A stretch of DNA of 64,000 bases, from NCBI RefSeq assembly GCF_018320785.1, contig NC_054886.1:30701732-30765731 (forward strand), read 5' to 3'. The translations under genes were made by a program, and so were the position numbers. Origin of the DNA: Cheilinus undulatus (lineage: Eukaryota; Chordata; Actinopteri; Labriformes; Labridae). Below the pieces are notes generated by a model. It was not told the origin of the DNA, did not search any database, and saw only the letters and a program-made list of their open reading frames with translations. Below, in pieces: positions 1 through 13,299 of this stretch. The first letter of the stretch is position 1; every line of letters begins with the position of its first letter.

Positions 1-374
1 GGGAGGAGGGTACAAGTGGAGGTGATTCTACTCTCTGGCTTCCATTGGTTACCAGGCTTACCTATGATTTGGTTAGTTTTACTGGTTTTCTTCTCTTTCT
101 TCATCTAGGAGACGTATTCTCTGGTGGGTTGAACCCACTGACCTACAGCTGCAACTTCTGCTCTATCTCAACAGGAACTCTAACTTAAAAACAGAACTAT
201 TTTGAAGTCATTTATCTAGGATGCCTACAAATTTAGTAAAAGTTCCTTGTTGGGTTCTTTACCTCACTTTGCACAGTTGATCCAGTTGGGTGTTTATTAA
301 GAAAATTTTTCTTCCCAGGCAACTTGCCACCATAAAATATTTACAGAAATGAGTATTGTTAGTCTACCACATCA

Positions 375-655
375 AGCCAGTTGAGGTGGTCCGGGCATCT
401 GATTAGGAAGCATCCTGGTCACCACCATATGAAGGTCTTCTGGGCGCGTCCGACTTGACGGAGACCCCAGGTTAGACTCAGGACTTGCCTGAGGGGTTAT
501 ATGTTTCATCTGGCCCAAGAAGGCCTTGGATTCCCCAAGGAAGAGCTGGAAAATGTGGCTGGGGAGAAGGATGTCTGGGCTGACTTGCTAAACCTGCTGC
601 TACCACGACCTGGCCCCGGACATGCGGAAGAAATCGGATGGATGGATATTATAAG
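375..655 (+). repeat. LINE 3'-end fragment (fish non-LTR retrotransposon)
   Basis: A degraded copy of the widespread fish LINE C-terminus and tail. It reads GHLIRKHPG-like, then an in-frame segment EGLGFPKEELENVAGEKDVW and LLNLLLPRPGPG, ending in a GGATGGATGG-type tail. It is 5'-truncated as usual for LINEs. The clade (Rex3/RTE versus L2-like) cannot be decided here. Confidence 0.7.
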
Positions 656-1783
656 TCTAGGTTTTCAAGTTGACTGGCATCTGGGTTCTTTTGACTCCAG
701 CTCTTCTCCCATCCCCAACATAACACCACATTTTAAAATAAAAGCGTTACCATCGGATGAGGTTTTCCAGATTGCCATTATCGTTTTAGTCCCAGAACTT
801 GGGCCTCTTTCAAAACTTAACACTTAGGCTGAGAGGTAAGATGTGCCAGAGAACTAATGAGTTTGGGTTCAGTCTGAAAGTCAAACAGCTCAGTTGTGTT
901 GATCAGGAAATCCTCTTTAAGAGGCCCTCCTATAGGCTGAAAAGTCCCTGAATCTGATTCGATAGTTCCTACCTGGGGACTAAAATGATATAGGAGTTTA
1001 CTGCCATTTAAAACTATCGAGAGCAAGTTCACTGCATGGCAGGAAGAAATTGTTGATACATTTCTGTGCAAGTACAAAAAGAGGAAGTATGAAGAGAAGA
1101 AAATTTCCCCCTTTTGGAATTATATAATGATATATACTGATACATTTCTGTTATTTTAAGAAGTAAAGGAAAAATATTAATTATGATTGTATCAATTAAA
1201 TGATACATAAAGAGTGTAAATTCAAGTAAAAAGGAAAAGAAAGCAATCTCTGAAATGTCTTAACACAGGAAATCACTTCAAGGCAGAAAATCACAATGGG
1301 GAGAGTAAAAACAAACAAAAAATTGCATATAAAGTTCATTTTTTAAGCAAAGTAAAAGCATTTTCAGATTGATCATTTTGTAGAAAACAAAGTTCTCTAC
1401 GTAAACAGGCTTGTCTTTGTAACTGACATGGATCCCCATCAATACATCAACATTATGTCAAAAAAGGAAGCAATACACAGCAAATCTACCTTCAAATGAC
1501 AATGCAATGTTTACAAATTCTATTTATACCCACATGATCTTGTGATCCAGCTGTGACCCAGAAGGTGAGGACGAATGCTGTCAGACAAAGTAAAATCACA
1601 ACCCAGATGTGATGCACCCAAATCCTGTTTGTTTTAAAAGTCAGGAAAGTTCAGCCCGTGTCTAAGGTTAGCTCGTCACTGAAGACGACTTTCTACTGAT
1701 AAAACCACAAACTTCTGCAGGCTAACTTCCAGACACCAGCTGTGCCCCACCCACAAAACACAACATCACTGTGCACAGACATG
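656..1783. other. Intergenic, no recognised feature
   Basis: AT-rich sequence. I see no gene, no convincing splice-bounded exon and no repeat I can name. Confidence 0.5.
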
Positions 1784-2010
1784 CAGTTCCTTTGAAAAGC
1801 ATTCACCCCCTTGGATGTTTTACCCTTTTATTGATTTATAAATCAATTATGGTCACTAAAATTCGGTGTTTTTTGACCCTCATTAATGGCACAGTGGAAA
1901 CAGATTTCTTCAAAGTAATGTCAATTAAAAGAAAATGTGTAAGGTAAAGGAAGTGACATCATAATTATTCCCCCCCTTTCAAGTTTGTATTTAGTAGATA
2001 AACCTCACAG
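1784..2010. repeat. Tc1-like transposon terminal fragment
   Basis: Contains the phrase GCATTCACCCCCTTGGATG and then TTCAAAGTAATGTCAATTAA, matching the non-coding end of the Tc1-like remnant at 20.3-21.1 kb in this window. No transposase remains. Confidence 0.5.
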
Positions 2011-2936
2011 CTTTATGGAAGAGTGGCAAAGAGAAAGCCACTGCTGAAGAAAACTCTGATTTAATCTGGACTAAAGTTCACCTAAAGGCATGTGGGAGAC
2101 TCCATGCTCCATGGCAAACACCAAACACTGGTGTCTAGAAGATTCTAAATTGAGGGCCTTAGAGACAGAGGTATTTCAGGCCTCCACAGGAAGTTAGGAT
2201 GGTCCAGCAGGCTACTTTAACAACAGAAAAGGGAGTTAGAATGCTATAATAGCAACAGGAGAGCTTTCATTTATTTATAAAGCATAGTTAAAACAGCTCA
2301 TGCAGCCAAGTATTTATTAGTTATATTTTCAAAAGGGTTTAGTTTGATTAAAAAAAAGTTAGAGAAAAGTGAAGTTCATGTAAAGGCTAGCAGCCATGCC
2401 GGGGAGACTGTTGGTAAAAAAAAAAAGATGTAGTTGTGGAATAAAAACCAGAGTAGATGGAGGAGCCGTCAGCAATTGAGGAAGCTAAAGGTGCGTGTGC
2501 TAGTCCAAACAATTGTTGTGTATGTGCTTTAGAGCCGTTCCCTGGGTTGAGTGGAGCTGGAGGGGGGGCAGACGAAGTATTTGATTTATACAGTAAGTGG
2601 ACCTTATAAGAAGAGGAGACTCAAGGCTGAAGGGGTCAGTCAGTCCCTGCACAATCAAGGTGAGGTGGCACCCTTGAAGCAGGATCGATCCATCACCACG
2701 TTGGAGGATTTAAGAGCTAAAAGTAGAATGTATCTCTCTGAGATGTGTTTGGGGAAGCAAATGAAAAGACTTTGCTCATGTTTCTACAACTGGAGATTTA
2801 TTTCTATGCAACCTGACAGAGCTTGAGCAGTTTAGGAAAGAAGAATGAGGTAAAAAGCATCCGGATGTGCAAGCCTGACTGAGACTTATCCACTCTAGAC
2901 TCAGTGCTGTGGTTGCAGCCAAAGGTGCATCTGCTA

Positions 2937-3589
2937 CAGTGGTTTTCAATCTTTTTTGCCCAATGCACACCTAAAGCCAAAATTTCAAGGCACACCAAAT
3001 CATATCTATAAAAAAATAGCCCCTTACATGTTACAGTAAATCTAGGCAGGTCACAGACTGCTAACTGAGATCAGCTGATCTTGCAAGCTATCGGCAAATG
3101 GCACTCATGCTGCCTTTTTTAAACTGCTCTTTCCTGGCTACACTTTTCTGCTCCTTCTGCAGGCCACTTTTTACAACCCTCCTCCACCCCAGCTCCTCCT
3201 TCTTACTATCTTTAACTTTATAACTGTCATTCTCTTGTCATGATGCCTGCTCTAATTTTATTTTTTATTTTTTGCTGCTTCTCTTCCTGCCCCAGGCTTT
3301 GCTTGTAGGCACAGGAAAGGCAGGAACGTGGTGTTCCTGCTCAGTGCTTTTCATGCAGGCTCGTGGAAGAGCTGGGGGATCTCAAAACAGTTATATGCAT
3401 GACAGAAACGAGTGCAAATTTATATCTACTAACAAAGAGATCTATCTATAAACACATATCAAGTGTGTTTCTTGGCAAAGCAGTCCTGACTGAACTTAAG
3501 TTAGTTAGTTATAGCTGTAGTAGTTGCTAATGGTTGTACATATTCCCACAGCACACCAAGACTTGGCTTGCACCATTTGAGAATCACTT
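2937..3589. mobile_element. hAT-type non-autonomous element with imperfect 8-bp TSD
   Basis: The left end is CAGTGGTTTTCAATC, and the right end reads in reverse complement AAGTGATTCTCAAATGG, giving hAT/Charlie-type inverted termini. Flanking 8-mers are ATCTGCTA (2929-2936) and ATCTATTA (3590-3597), 6 of 8 identical. The interior (CTCCTCCACCCCAGCTCCTCC; AAGGCACACC) has a relative at 45.7-46.15 kb. About 650 bp with no transposase. Confidence 0.65.
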
Positions 3590-3764
3590 ATCTATTAAAT
3601 ACTGGTGTGAGGGGTTTGAATATTTATGCATGCACTTATTTTACATTATATATTTTTATTTAATCAGCATAGCTTTGCTGAAATGTTTTTATTTGAACAT
3701 TAAAGATTGGATGAATGTTCTGTCTGTCACATCTTTAATCAGGACAACAAAACACATGACGTTG

Positions 3765-4170
3765 TAGCCGCTACCGAGGAATAAACTCCATATAGAACAG
3801 CATAATGTGAACCATGGCGACTATAGACACGCCAGTACTCAACTTTTGTCGTTTTTGAATAGAAAACAACTCACTGCTGTTCTTTGTTCTTTTATGAAGA
3901 AATATTGTCAAGTTCCGATAAAACTGGCACTTTAGTAGCATCCTCGCTAATCTCTTCCGCCATAATTGCACCGGCCTCTTGCTGCTGCTTGTTTAAGTCA
4001 TGACTCCACCGCGCCCGAAAGTACTGCCCCTGTTGCTGATTGGTCCTGTCACTTTCTAACCGGGCCCTAACGGTTCAGATGGGAGCTTTGCAAGATGGAT
4101 TCACCAGTGAAAAACAAGGAAACAGGTGGATCCATCTGCTTTGCAAGGTTAACATTGACCATGACTGATT
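3765..4170 (-). repeat. Dispersed repeat carrying RecQ-like helicase N-terminal exon remnant
   Basis: Read on the minus strand, a former exon starts MAEEISEDATK then VPVLSELDNISS and is then broken by stops and frameshifts. It aligns with the fragments at 30.98 kb and 55.1-55.7 kb. It is followed (plus-strand coordinates about 4085-4150) by an imperfect palindrome built on GCTTTGCAAG...ATCTGCTTTGCAAG that is also present at 55.76-55.84 kb. This identifies a repeat family that carries, or captured, a helicase exon. Confidence 0.5.
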
Positions 4171-5390
4171 TATAAAATCAATAAAAGGGTGAAAGATCTA
4201 CAGTTGTAAATCCTTTTTTACAGAAAGTCCTTGGAGTCCTCTCCAAGGCTGCTACAAGCAATGGGAGCACTTGCAACAAAACTTTCTTAAGAAGCTGCCA
4301 CAAAATCAGGCATTTCAGCCAGCATTGTTTCTTTAAAGTTTGCAGAATCCTGAAGGGAGTTGTTTTTGAAAGTAAACTATATCTGCAACTTTTTGTCCAA
4401 GGACAAAAAAGACAGTCAGTTTTTCAATGTTGGGCAGTTACACTCAAATCTAAAAGAAAGAGACCAAAACAATGCATTAATGCAGCGTTATTTGTTGGTG
4501 CATTGTGCATTACTCTTATATATATGGTACTAAGGAGGTGCATTGCTGTCTGCACCAAGCATGTTTTTGTCACCTAAAAACATTCAAAATCTCGGCTCTA
4601 ATTGTGAAATGCTGTCAAATATTTAGCAATGGAGCAAGAAATCCTGATTTCAGAGCATTGGTTTAGTCTCATTATAAATCTTTTCTTTTAAAATTGCAGA
4701 ATCAAAAAATTGTTTTCACACAAAAAAATGATAACTTACACTACGATATTATAAGAGTTATTCCAGCACATTTAACTCATTTTGCCAAGACTTATGACCC
4801 CAAATATAAACCATTATTTTAAGATAAGCATCAGTGAGTATATTTACATGGGAATCTATATTGATCTAATCTCTGTAATCAATCTAAATCTAGACAGAGT
4901 AGCATAAGCCCAAAAATAAAGTGATAAACCCTCCTCTTACCAATAAAGACATGAATTAAACAGGGCTTTCTCCAGCTTAGAAACACCCAATGACGGACAA
5001 TCACGTTCCAAAATACTTCCGGACGTCCCAGTTATATCAAGCCACACAGCCCGACATGTAGAGCATATGACCTTTACGTCTTTGATAAACTGCTATTGAA
5101 TTTGACTCAACAGTTTCTTAAAAGGTGATGATATTCATTAAAGGATTATTCCCTGTTGGGTATTGCAGTAAATTAATAATACATCCCCTTTATCCCCTCC
5201 CCCAGACCACAGGGCTTAACACCCGACGACGACCCAACAGCTGACTGGCAGCACTGCGGCCGTGTCTGGAAGGGAAAGTTGAGCCAAGATATGTTCGTTT
5301 TTATTTTCAGCTGTCATCGCCACACTCTCATAGGCTCAGACGAACAGCAGGGATGTCACCCTACACAGTCTGTGCAGATGAAGGCACGAC
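4171..5390. other. Intergenic, no recognised gene
   Basis: AT-rich sequence with a short fragment (about 4160-4200) resembling a Tc1 end (TTTATAAAATCAATAAAAGG). Nothing else I can support. Confidence 0.4.
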
Positions 5391-5394
5391 AGTT

Positions 5395-6525
5395 TGAGAA
5401 AGCTTTTACCCCCTTCCTCATTTTTTGCTTTTGCTTATTTGTCACACTTGAATGTTTCAGCTCAACAAACACTCTAAAGCTACATAAAGAAAGAGTAAAT
5501 TTAAAATGCAGTTTTTAAAAAGTAAATCATGAATTAACTGTGATAAATCACATTTTCATTGGAAAGTTGAGTTTAATTTCACAAGCCACTCCCAGGCCTA
5601 CTAGACTTGCGATCCAGAAGTCCCTTAAAGAGAACCAGTCTGACAAAGTGAGGTAGGCCGAAAGATCTCAAAAAGCAACACATCATAGCACCAAACAAAG
5701 TCATCAACATCTATCAGTCTGGAAAGGGTTGCAAAGCAATTTCTGAGGCTTTGAGACTCCAGTGAAGCACAGTGAGAGCCATTGTCCACAAATGGAGAAA
5801 ACTTGGAAGAGTGGTGAACCTTCCCAGGAGTGGCCGGCCTTCCAAAATGACTCCAAGAGTACGACGACCCATCCAGGAGGTCACAAAAGAACCCAGTACC
5901 ACATCTCAAGACCTACAGGCTTCACTTGACTCAGTTAAGGTCAGCATTCATGATTCAGCAATAAGGAAGCACTGCTGGCCAAAAGAACACAAAGGTCTCA
6001 CATATGACTCAAAACATCTCGATGATCCCCAAGACTTCAGGGAGAAATACTCTGTGGACTGAAAAGACAAAAATTGAACTTTTTGGAAGGTGTGCGTCCC
6101 ATTAGATCTGGAGTAAAAATAACACAACATTTGATAAAAAGAACATCAACCAACAGTCAAACATGGTGATGGTAGTGGGATGGTCTTGGTCGGCTTTTCT
6201 GCTTCAGAACCTGGACCACTTGCCATAATTGATGGAACCAATTAAAACAATTCTGCAAAGAGGAGTGGGTTAAAATTCTTCCACACATATGTGAAAGACT
6301 CATTGCCAATTATTGAAAATGCTCACAAGCAGTTGTTGCTGCCAAGGGGGGAACAACCAGTTATTAGGTTCAGAGGGCAATTTCTCTTTTACATAGGGCC
6401 AGGAAGGTTTGGATTATTTAATAATTACTGTACATTTTGTATTTGCTCAGGTTATCTTTGTCTCATATCAACATTTTTTGATGACCTAAAACATTTAATT
6501 GTGTCAAATATGCAAAAACTCTCTT
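5395..6525 (+). mobile_element. Degenerate Tc1-like transposon, transposase in plus orientation
   Basis: The left end has the fish Tc1 phrase TTTTACCCCCTTCC...GTCACACTTGAATGTTTCAG. The transposase remnant includes 5772-6062, MRAIVHKWRKLGRVVNLPRSGRPSK-like, with the helix-turn-helix GRP(S)K box, and then AIRKHCWPKEHKGLTYDSKH. It continues past a frameshift into a region matching the DDE domain (GMVLVGFSASEPGPLAIIDG-like in broken frames). The right end, TGATGACCTAAAACATTTAATTGTG, is truncated at about 6525. Multiple stops; inactive. Confidence 0.8.
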
Positions 6526-6529
6526 CTCT

Positions 6530-7680
6530 GTAGGTGAACAAGACTATTTTTTTTGCACATGAAGTGTGAAAGTAGCCGGCTGGGGTGGTTTCTTCATCGT
6601 AAGAACTGCCTTGGACTATTGAAGAGTAACTGTGCTGGAAATACCCATCCCTACCCCTTATCTCTATCAGTATGCATTCTTTCCAGGACGCTGTCATTGC
6701 CAACGTTTGTATAGACTTGTAAAAGGTAAAACCAGACCAGAGGCTCTGAGGGAAGCCCCAATCGTGAGGTTGAACTGACCAGGTCCTAGGAATCTTCAAT
6801 AAGTCACATCATCTCCTTTTGTTGGCTTGTTTTGAACAGACGAGTGCAACAAAACCATCCACATTAGTTAGGAAAGAGAACACAACACTGAAGTCAATGA
6901 CTTTCTGTGTTTGCATGAAAAATGTAAAGAATCTCTCTGGACTGATTTACTCCTCTTTCACAAAAAAAGCTGACAGAGTTTGATACAACTTTACCAACAC
7001 AAAACAACCAACATAGTCAACAAAGAATGCTGTGAGTACCAATTTAAGAGGGGGATTATTCTTTTTCTCAATAATCTATTCAAATATTCTTGGTTCTATT
7101 TTTGGCTTTAAGATCACTAATGTGGTTGTACTAACCTATTTTACCTCTGGTAGGGTTTTCCTTTGACTACTGTTAGGTTAAAGCGTTTCCTTCTTACCGT
7201 TAGAGAGTAGGTAGTTGTCTCCAGCTCAGTAAGAACTCATATCCACCCTGTTATTCATGATATGAACAGAGAATGTGGGTGTTACAAAGAGTTGGAGTGC
7301 CCTCCCAAATATTCTCCTGTTGCTGTATTTCCTCCCACATGTGAGCGCAGTGTGAGTGTGTGAATTCAGAGACCATTAAAGCGTCTTCTTATCCGTCTCT
7401 TGGGGCTTCACGGTGTCTGGTCATGAAGTCTTGCAGCTGAATTTGTGTTTAAAAATATACTCAGAGTAAATATCAGTTCTCAAATGTGCAAATTGCTCAC
7501 GTCACTGGAAAATCATTGAGTTCTGGAGGCAGGACACAGATGATCTAAGGACGTCATGGCAAAAGGTACAAAAGGTTAACACCCAGGGGGGTTAATGCTG
7601 AACCCTGAGAGAGATGATGGAAACTTGAGGGAAGTTTCATTGTTTAAATAACACCACAAAACATGTTGAAAGTGAGGAAT
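6530..7680. other. Intergenic, no recognised feature
   Basis: No gene or nameable repeat seen; short open frames here lack any family resemblance. Confidence 0.4.
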
Positions 7681-7719
7681 GGACAAAAAGACAGAAAGGA
7701 ATTAAAAGATATGCAAAAC

Positions 7720-8720
7720 CTCATAACTGGTTGAGCCACCCTTAGCAGTAACTGGCAATGAGTCTTTCACATATCTGTGGATGAATTTTGCCCCAATCTT
7801 TGCAGAATTGTTTTAATTCAGCCACATTGAAGGGATTTCCAGCATGAACGTCCTGTTAAAGGTCATGCCACTTAATCTCAATCAGATTTAGCTCTGGACT
7901 TTGACTAGGCCACTCCAAAACCTTCATTTTGTTTGTGTCAGCCATTCAGAGGAGGACTTGCTGGTGTGTTTCAGATCATTGTCCTGCTGCATAATCCAAG
8001 TGTAGGTTATGAGCTAGACAGCAGAATTCATGGTTCCATCAACTACAACAGGTCCAGGTCCTGAAACAGAAAAGCAGACCCAGACCACCTGCCTACCACC
8101 ACATTTGACTGTTAGTACGATGTTCTTTTGATGAAATGCTGTGTTAGTTTATGCCAGATGAAACCACACAGTTCAACTTTTGTCTCGTCAGTCAACAGGG
8201 TATTTCCCCTAAAAGTCTTGGGGAACAGCAGGATGTTTTTAGTCAAATGTGAAACAAGCCTTTGTATGTTATTGGTCAGCAGTTGTTTTGGCCTAGGAAC
8301 TCTCCCATGATGCTGGTTTTGTCCATCCTCTTTCTTATTGCTGAATCATGAACTCTGACCTGAACTGAGTCAACTGAGGCCTGCAAGTCTCTAGATGTTG
8401 CTCTGGGTTCTTCTGTGACCTCCTGGATGAGTCGTCGATGCGCTCTTGGAGTCATTTTGGAACGCCGGCCACTCCTGGGAAGGTTCACCATTATTTTAAG
8501 TTTTTTCCATTTGTGGGCAATGGCTCTCATCGTGGTTCCCTGGTTCTCAAAGCCTCAGAAATGGCTTTGCAACCCTTTCAGAACTGATGGATGTTGATGA
8601 CTTTGTTTCTCATCTGTTCTTGAATTTCTTTCTATGGCAAAGATGTGTTGCTTTTTGAGATCTTTAAGCCTACTTCACTTTGTCTGACAGATTCTACTGA
8701 AGGTATTTCTGAAATTGCAG
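7720..8720 (-). mobile_element. Degenerate Tc1-like transposon, transposase in minus orientation
   Basis: The reverse complement gives MRAIAHKWKKLKIMVNLPRS, then SKMTPRAHRRLIQEVTEEPR and a DLQASVDSVQVRVHDSAIRK segment at 8530-8276. The DDE part runs down to about 7740 (THSPQICERLIASYC-like on the minus strand). It is the same family as the 5.4-kb and 40.4-kb copies. The left terminus is eroded. Confidence 0.8.
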
Positions 8721-9094
8721 TAATGACACCTGGATGTGGTTAGTGAAACTGAACTAAGCTTTCCAAAAGATGTGGCTAATCACATTAAATACATGATTTC
8801 AGACAAAGGTAACAGGACTATTTACAAAAAAATACATCAAATGAAAATAGTGAATAACAACATTATTAAATAAAAAAAATAAAGGAACATAAAAGAGACT
8901 TGTAGGTTAGTTTTTTTTTCATCCTGGTGTAGAAGTTCTGCCAAACTAAAGGGGATCCTTACATGCCAAAGTTTAAGAACCCTCTCTTTATATAGAGGGA
9001 TACTTTAGATCAAATTCTTTGAGAGAGAAACCACAGCTTCCTTTTGGAGAAAAAGTCAAAGTCCTGACTGTGTTGAAAACTCCTTGACTAAATG

Positions 9095-9108
9095 ACGCCC
9101 TCTAGTGG
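9095..9108 (-). promoter_or_regulatory. CTCF-like core motif
   Basis: Minus strand CCACTAGAGGGCGT matches the vertebrate CTCF core CCASYAGRKGGCRS at 13 of 14 positions. It lies downstream of pip4p1 between transposon remnants. Sequence motif only. Confidence 0.4.
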
Positions 9109-9894
9109 TTCCAAGTGATGCTTACATAGAATAAGAGTCTACCTTACCTGTATAATTGTGTTTAGTCATTAGACATTTTACTATAATGGGAGAATTAGCT
9201 AATTTAATCTTAACAGGATGTTAAAAAAAATAAAAAACCTCATGAATAAAAAATGAAGTGATAGTGCATTTGAACAAATTGGGAGATAAATTGTAAAGCA
9301 GTTTGATTAAAATGGTCAGTTTGATGACAATTGTTGGGATTTGATGATTATGTTGCCAAATATTGGCAGCCGGTGGCTCTTTTCCCATCATCAGTCTCCC
9401 CTCTTTCTCCCAGGTTCCTGATTCTACTCATTTTCCTATGGGGCAGTGTTTCCTGGCCATTTTTCCTTGGAGACCCCCCCCTACACATACCTTTGAAAAG
9501 CCAAGCACCCCCAAGACCCACACGAAAAGAAAGAGTAGCATCTTGCTGTCAAAAATGAACACAAATTAGATTTTTTTCACTGATAAAACCATAAAATGTT
9601 TTTCTTCTCACAAGACCTTTAAATAAAGTACTAAATAACTTTTAATCACAATTTTAGTCAAAATGTCCCTAATCTTATTGGGCTCTCAAATTAATCAAGC
9701 TTTAATTTCGATGGCAATTTTGACTTCCATTGATTATAAAAACGAGACAGTCTTGATTAATTTATTACTGGGCTGTATGTTGTTTTACTATTGTGTTGTC
9801 CATAGGGTTTGTCAAGTGCTAAAAGTTTAAGAGTTTCTTTTATTTTGTGATAGAAGAATTTTTTGTTTCATTATTGTTATTATAAAGTATTATA

Positions 9895-10260
9895 CAGCAA
9901 GTTGTGGAATGAACTGCCACTTGAAATAAAAACATCCCCCACCCTACCGACTTTTAAATCACATCTTAAAACTCATTTTTACTCTTTGGCTTTTAATTCA
10001 GCATGACAGTTGTGTGATCTCTGTCCTTTTATGTCTTCCATGGTCTTAACTCCTGTGTTTTTATGGCTTTTATTTGTTTTTATGTGTTTTTATTTCATTT
10101 TAATTGTTTTATTGATGTTCTTGCCTGCTTTTATGTCTTTCCTCTTAATGTGTTTACTTCTGCAGTCTTTGTGACTTAGATTTTACTGTGAGGCACTTTG
10201 GTAAACTTGATTATTTATATAACACATTTTAAAAACAAAGTGGATTGGATTGGATTGGAG
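9895..10260 (+). repeat. LINE 3'-end fragment with (GGATT)n tail
   Basis: Begins TGGAATGAACTGCCACTTG, then CATCTTAAAACTCATTTTTA, a T-rich stretch, GAGGCACTTTGG, and ends GGATTGGATTGGATTGG. This is the terminus of a common fish non-LTR element. A related but shorter copy is at 60.9-61.4 kb. Confidence 0.6.
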
Positions 10261-12960
10261 TATTATCTTTATATATTTATGTTTGATCCACTCATTTATT
10301 TTTTATTGCTTGTTTTTCAAAGTGTTAGGAATATCTCGGTTGAATAACTGTATGTGATGCAGACATTGAAAAAAATAAAACAGATCATAATAATCATGAG
10401 TATGATTTCTTTCACTAACCATAACCCTTTTGCAGCCCTGCTGTCCTGGCTCAAAGTACAGGAATAAAAGCCCCCAAAAAATCTGAAACAAAGCAAAACA
10501 TTACCAAAAAGTTCTTCTTTTACTCTCCTTTGTGGATGTAGTACATCCTGTAAATTACTTTTTATATTGTTTAAAGAACAAAATATTGTTAATTCATTTA
10601 ATGATGTGGAAAATAAAATAGGGATTTTTGTTTTTATAGTAGTTGTAAATAAATTTGAGCATTGAAAAAATATGAGAGGGCAAGTTAACAAAATTTCACT
10701 TCTATCTTCCCCTTTTCGGACACTCTCTTTGTTTTGTTTGTTTTTATTGTGTTGTTTGAATGTTTTGCAGAAGACTATTCCTCGTTTTCACCCAAATAAG
10801 AGTGTGGTCACTGATGAGCATTCGGCTGCTCCTATTATACTAAATTCTGAGGCCAAAACTAAACCTTCTGTCTTTTCCCTGACAAAATAAAAGCTGTAAT
10901 ACTTCTAACCTAGGATAAAAAAAGACACATGTGAGTCGTAGCACGTTGTTAAAAGTATTACTTTGTTTCACGATATACAAAAAGAAAATCCACCCACCGT
11001 AATAATATTGACAAAAGCATACAGTAGTAGTACATCAGTACAATGTAGTGCAACATGGTTCACAGTCAGCGGGTACATTAATCAGCCACAGGGAGGGGGG
11101 AAGCAACAGCTGGGAGGATTCTGTACAGTCCAAAATAATTCATATCCACTGAATGTATTTACAACTGAACCGAGAAGGAGACACACGGAGGGTTTAGAAG
11201 TGTGTCCTCTCTCTGAGTTTGACTTTAAAGATGATAAATAATCATTCCTGTGTGTGCTTCAAGTGGTTTACTGCATATCAGTGACTTAAACATGTCAAAG
11301 TGCACAGCTCAAAAACAAAACATTTAGTGAAATATGAAGAGTTTACTTCATTTTATTTGTTTGAGAATCTCGACTTCTTTCCAGTCAAGTCTGGATATGT
11401 TTTTATGGTTTTTAGTTCACAAATTTAGGTATAAATTTAACAAAATAGACGTTAATTTCATTAAATGACCTCAAAATGCACCAAGTCCCTCAGCGAGATG
11501 CTGTTAAATGCTGACATTTGAGTAGATTTAAAGAAATGTAAAAAAAGATGCCACTTGTCCCAAACGAATGCCTGTCTATTGATTAATAAATATCCCAAAT
11601 GTACATCCTCAGAAATTACACATTTCCCTGTTTAGTTATAAATGTAGCTGTTGGATTTTTCTCAGAGAACTTTTTTTTATCAAATAAAACCCTTAAACTC
11701 AAGAAATGCCTTTCCGTATGAATAAAAAATTACAGCAATGTCACTTCAAGTCTTACTTCTATCATCAGATCAGATGTATTAAAAAAAAAAAGAACCAATT
11801 AAAGGACAATGCCGTAAAACAATCTGCACATGTGGTTCCTCTTTTATACTGTGTTTGAGTGCAAACTGGCTTTGTGTCTGTGAAGTTTATATGATCATAG
11901 AGTGATTAGTTCAATCACCTTTTAAAGGAACAGTTCAACACAGCTACTCGCTTTCTACTGAGGAGGTTTTAATCGTCTACCATGTATGTGCTTCAAACAG
12001 AACGCTACAGCAGCAAGCAGTTAGCTTAGCTTACATAAAGGGATATGAAGAGTTTATAAGTTAGCACTTTCTCTCCGTTAAATAGCTAAGCTAACTGCTA
12101 GCAGCTGCAGCTGGATGTCTGTTTACAAAGCAAAAATGACCATGGTATAAATCCTCTCTTATTTTTGATAGGAATGCATCATGTTTTTGTCCTTGAATGT
12201 CGACTCATTCCTTTAAAAACGGAGCTTCATCAGGTGTATTTTTAAGCTCCTTTTTATAAAGCAGTATTGTCAAAGTCATAATAAAACACTTCATCAGAAC
12301 CAGGAAGAAAAACAGCGTGTCCTAACAGCACACAGTCATCAGATATTACTTCAGCACTGAACACTCTACATTGTTATTTACGGTAAAATCTGGTGGATAA
12401 GCAGCACTTATGATGCCTTTTTCTTCATCTTAAAGGTTGGCTGCAGCTTATACACTGAGGCCACTTGTATAACAATATACCAGTAATAATAATAATATTT
12501 CATCCATTGTTTATGCAAGTAGCTGCTTTGTCTCCACTGCTGAGAACTGGGCAGAACTGGCAGGGGATGGCGCCACCTTTTAACTGCTTTTCTCGGTTGT
12601 TAGGTCACTGTGCATTTAAAGAAAAAATGGGAAGTAGTCATTCAGTAAATAAGTCTTGTGGAGCGCTGGTTTGGCAGAGAACACTCCACAGTGAGGACGA
12701 CAAGTGTGGAGCAAAAGAAGGAAAAGTTTGTAGGGTAGGAGTTTGTCTCACAACAACCACAAGAAGCCGAGCTCAACTACCTTATTAAAGCTAGTAGAAG
12801 TGCACAATCCATGGGTAAAAACGGACATTACTAAAAGAGACACACAGCTAAACAGAAACTTCAAGTAGTGGACTTTGCACAAGAAATGGAAATCATCAGA
12901 GAGGAAGACAGATTAAACTTTGTTCTCCTTTGGTAGTTTCCAAAACAGACTGTCTTACAC
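10261..12960. other. Intergenic, no recognised gene
   Basis: AT-rich DNA downstream of pip4p1. It could include distal 3' UTR if a far polyadenylation site is used, but nothing in the sequence proves it. A run TAGCTAAGCTAACTGCTAGC near 12085-12105 is a local imperfect palindrome. Confidence 0.35.
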
Positions 12961-12972
12961 AGGGACAATTTA

Positions 12973-13293
12973 TAGGGATGCACAGTATTTGATTTTTGCT
13001 GAAATCTGATTTGCTGCCATTTACAATTTTATTTTTTTTAGCCAGTACCAAAATTGATATTTATATGTAGTTCAGACCTGAAACTTCAGTCCTTAAAACA
13101 GACTTTAAGGTGTAAGGAATGATGGTGAATAAAGACAAAGACTTGAGCTGATGTAGGTCTGCAGGTCCAGACTAAAACTCCACTAACTACTTTGGTCATA
13201 CGGCTGATATTTAAAGCTGATTTAGATTTCTATAGCAAAAATATTGGCAGAAATTTCATATCTGCCAATACTGATAACATTGTGCATCGCAAG
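12973..13293. repeat. TAGGGATGC-type MITE, copy 1
   Basis: Begins TAGGGATGCACAGTATTTGA and ends CAATACTGATAACATTGTGC. Internal text (GAGCTGATGTAGGTCTGCAGG...CTAAAACTCCACTAAC) is shared with the copy at 23.14-23.5 kb. Non-coding inverted-repeat element. Confidence 0.6.
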
Positions 13294-13299
13294 CTATTC

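Noticed and set aside
6452-6799. 115-codon minus-strand frame at the end of a Tc1 copy
   Set aside because: Runs across the transposon border into unrelated DNA without motifs.
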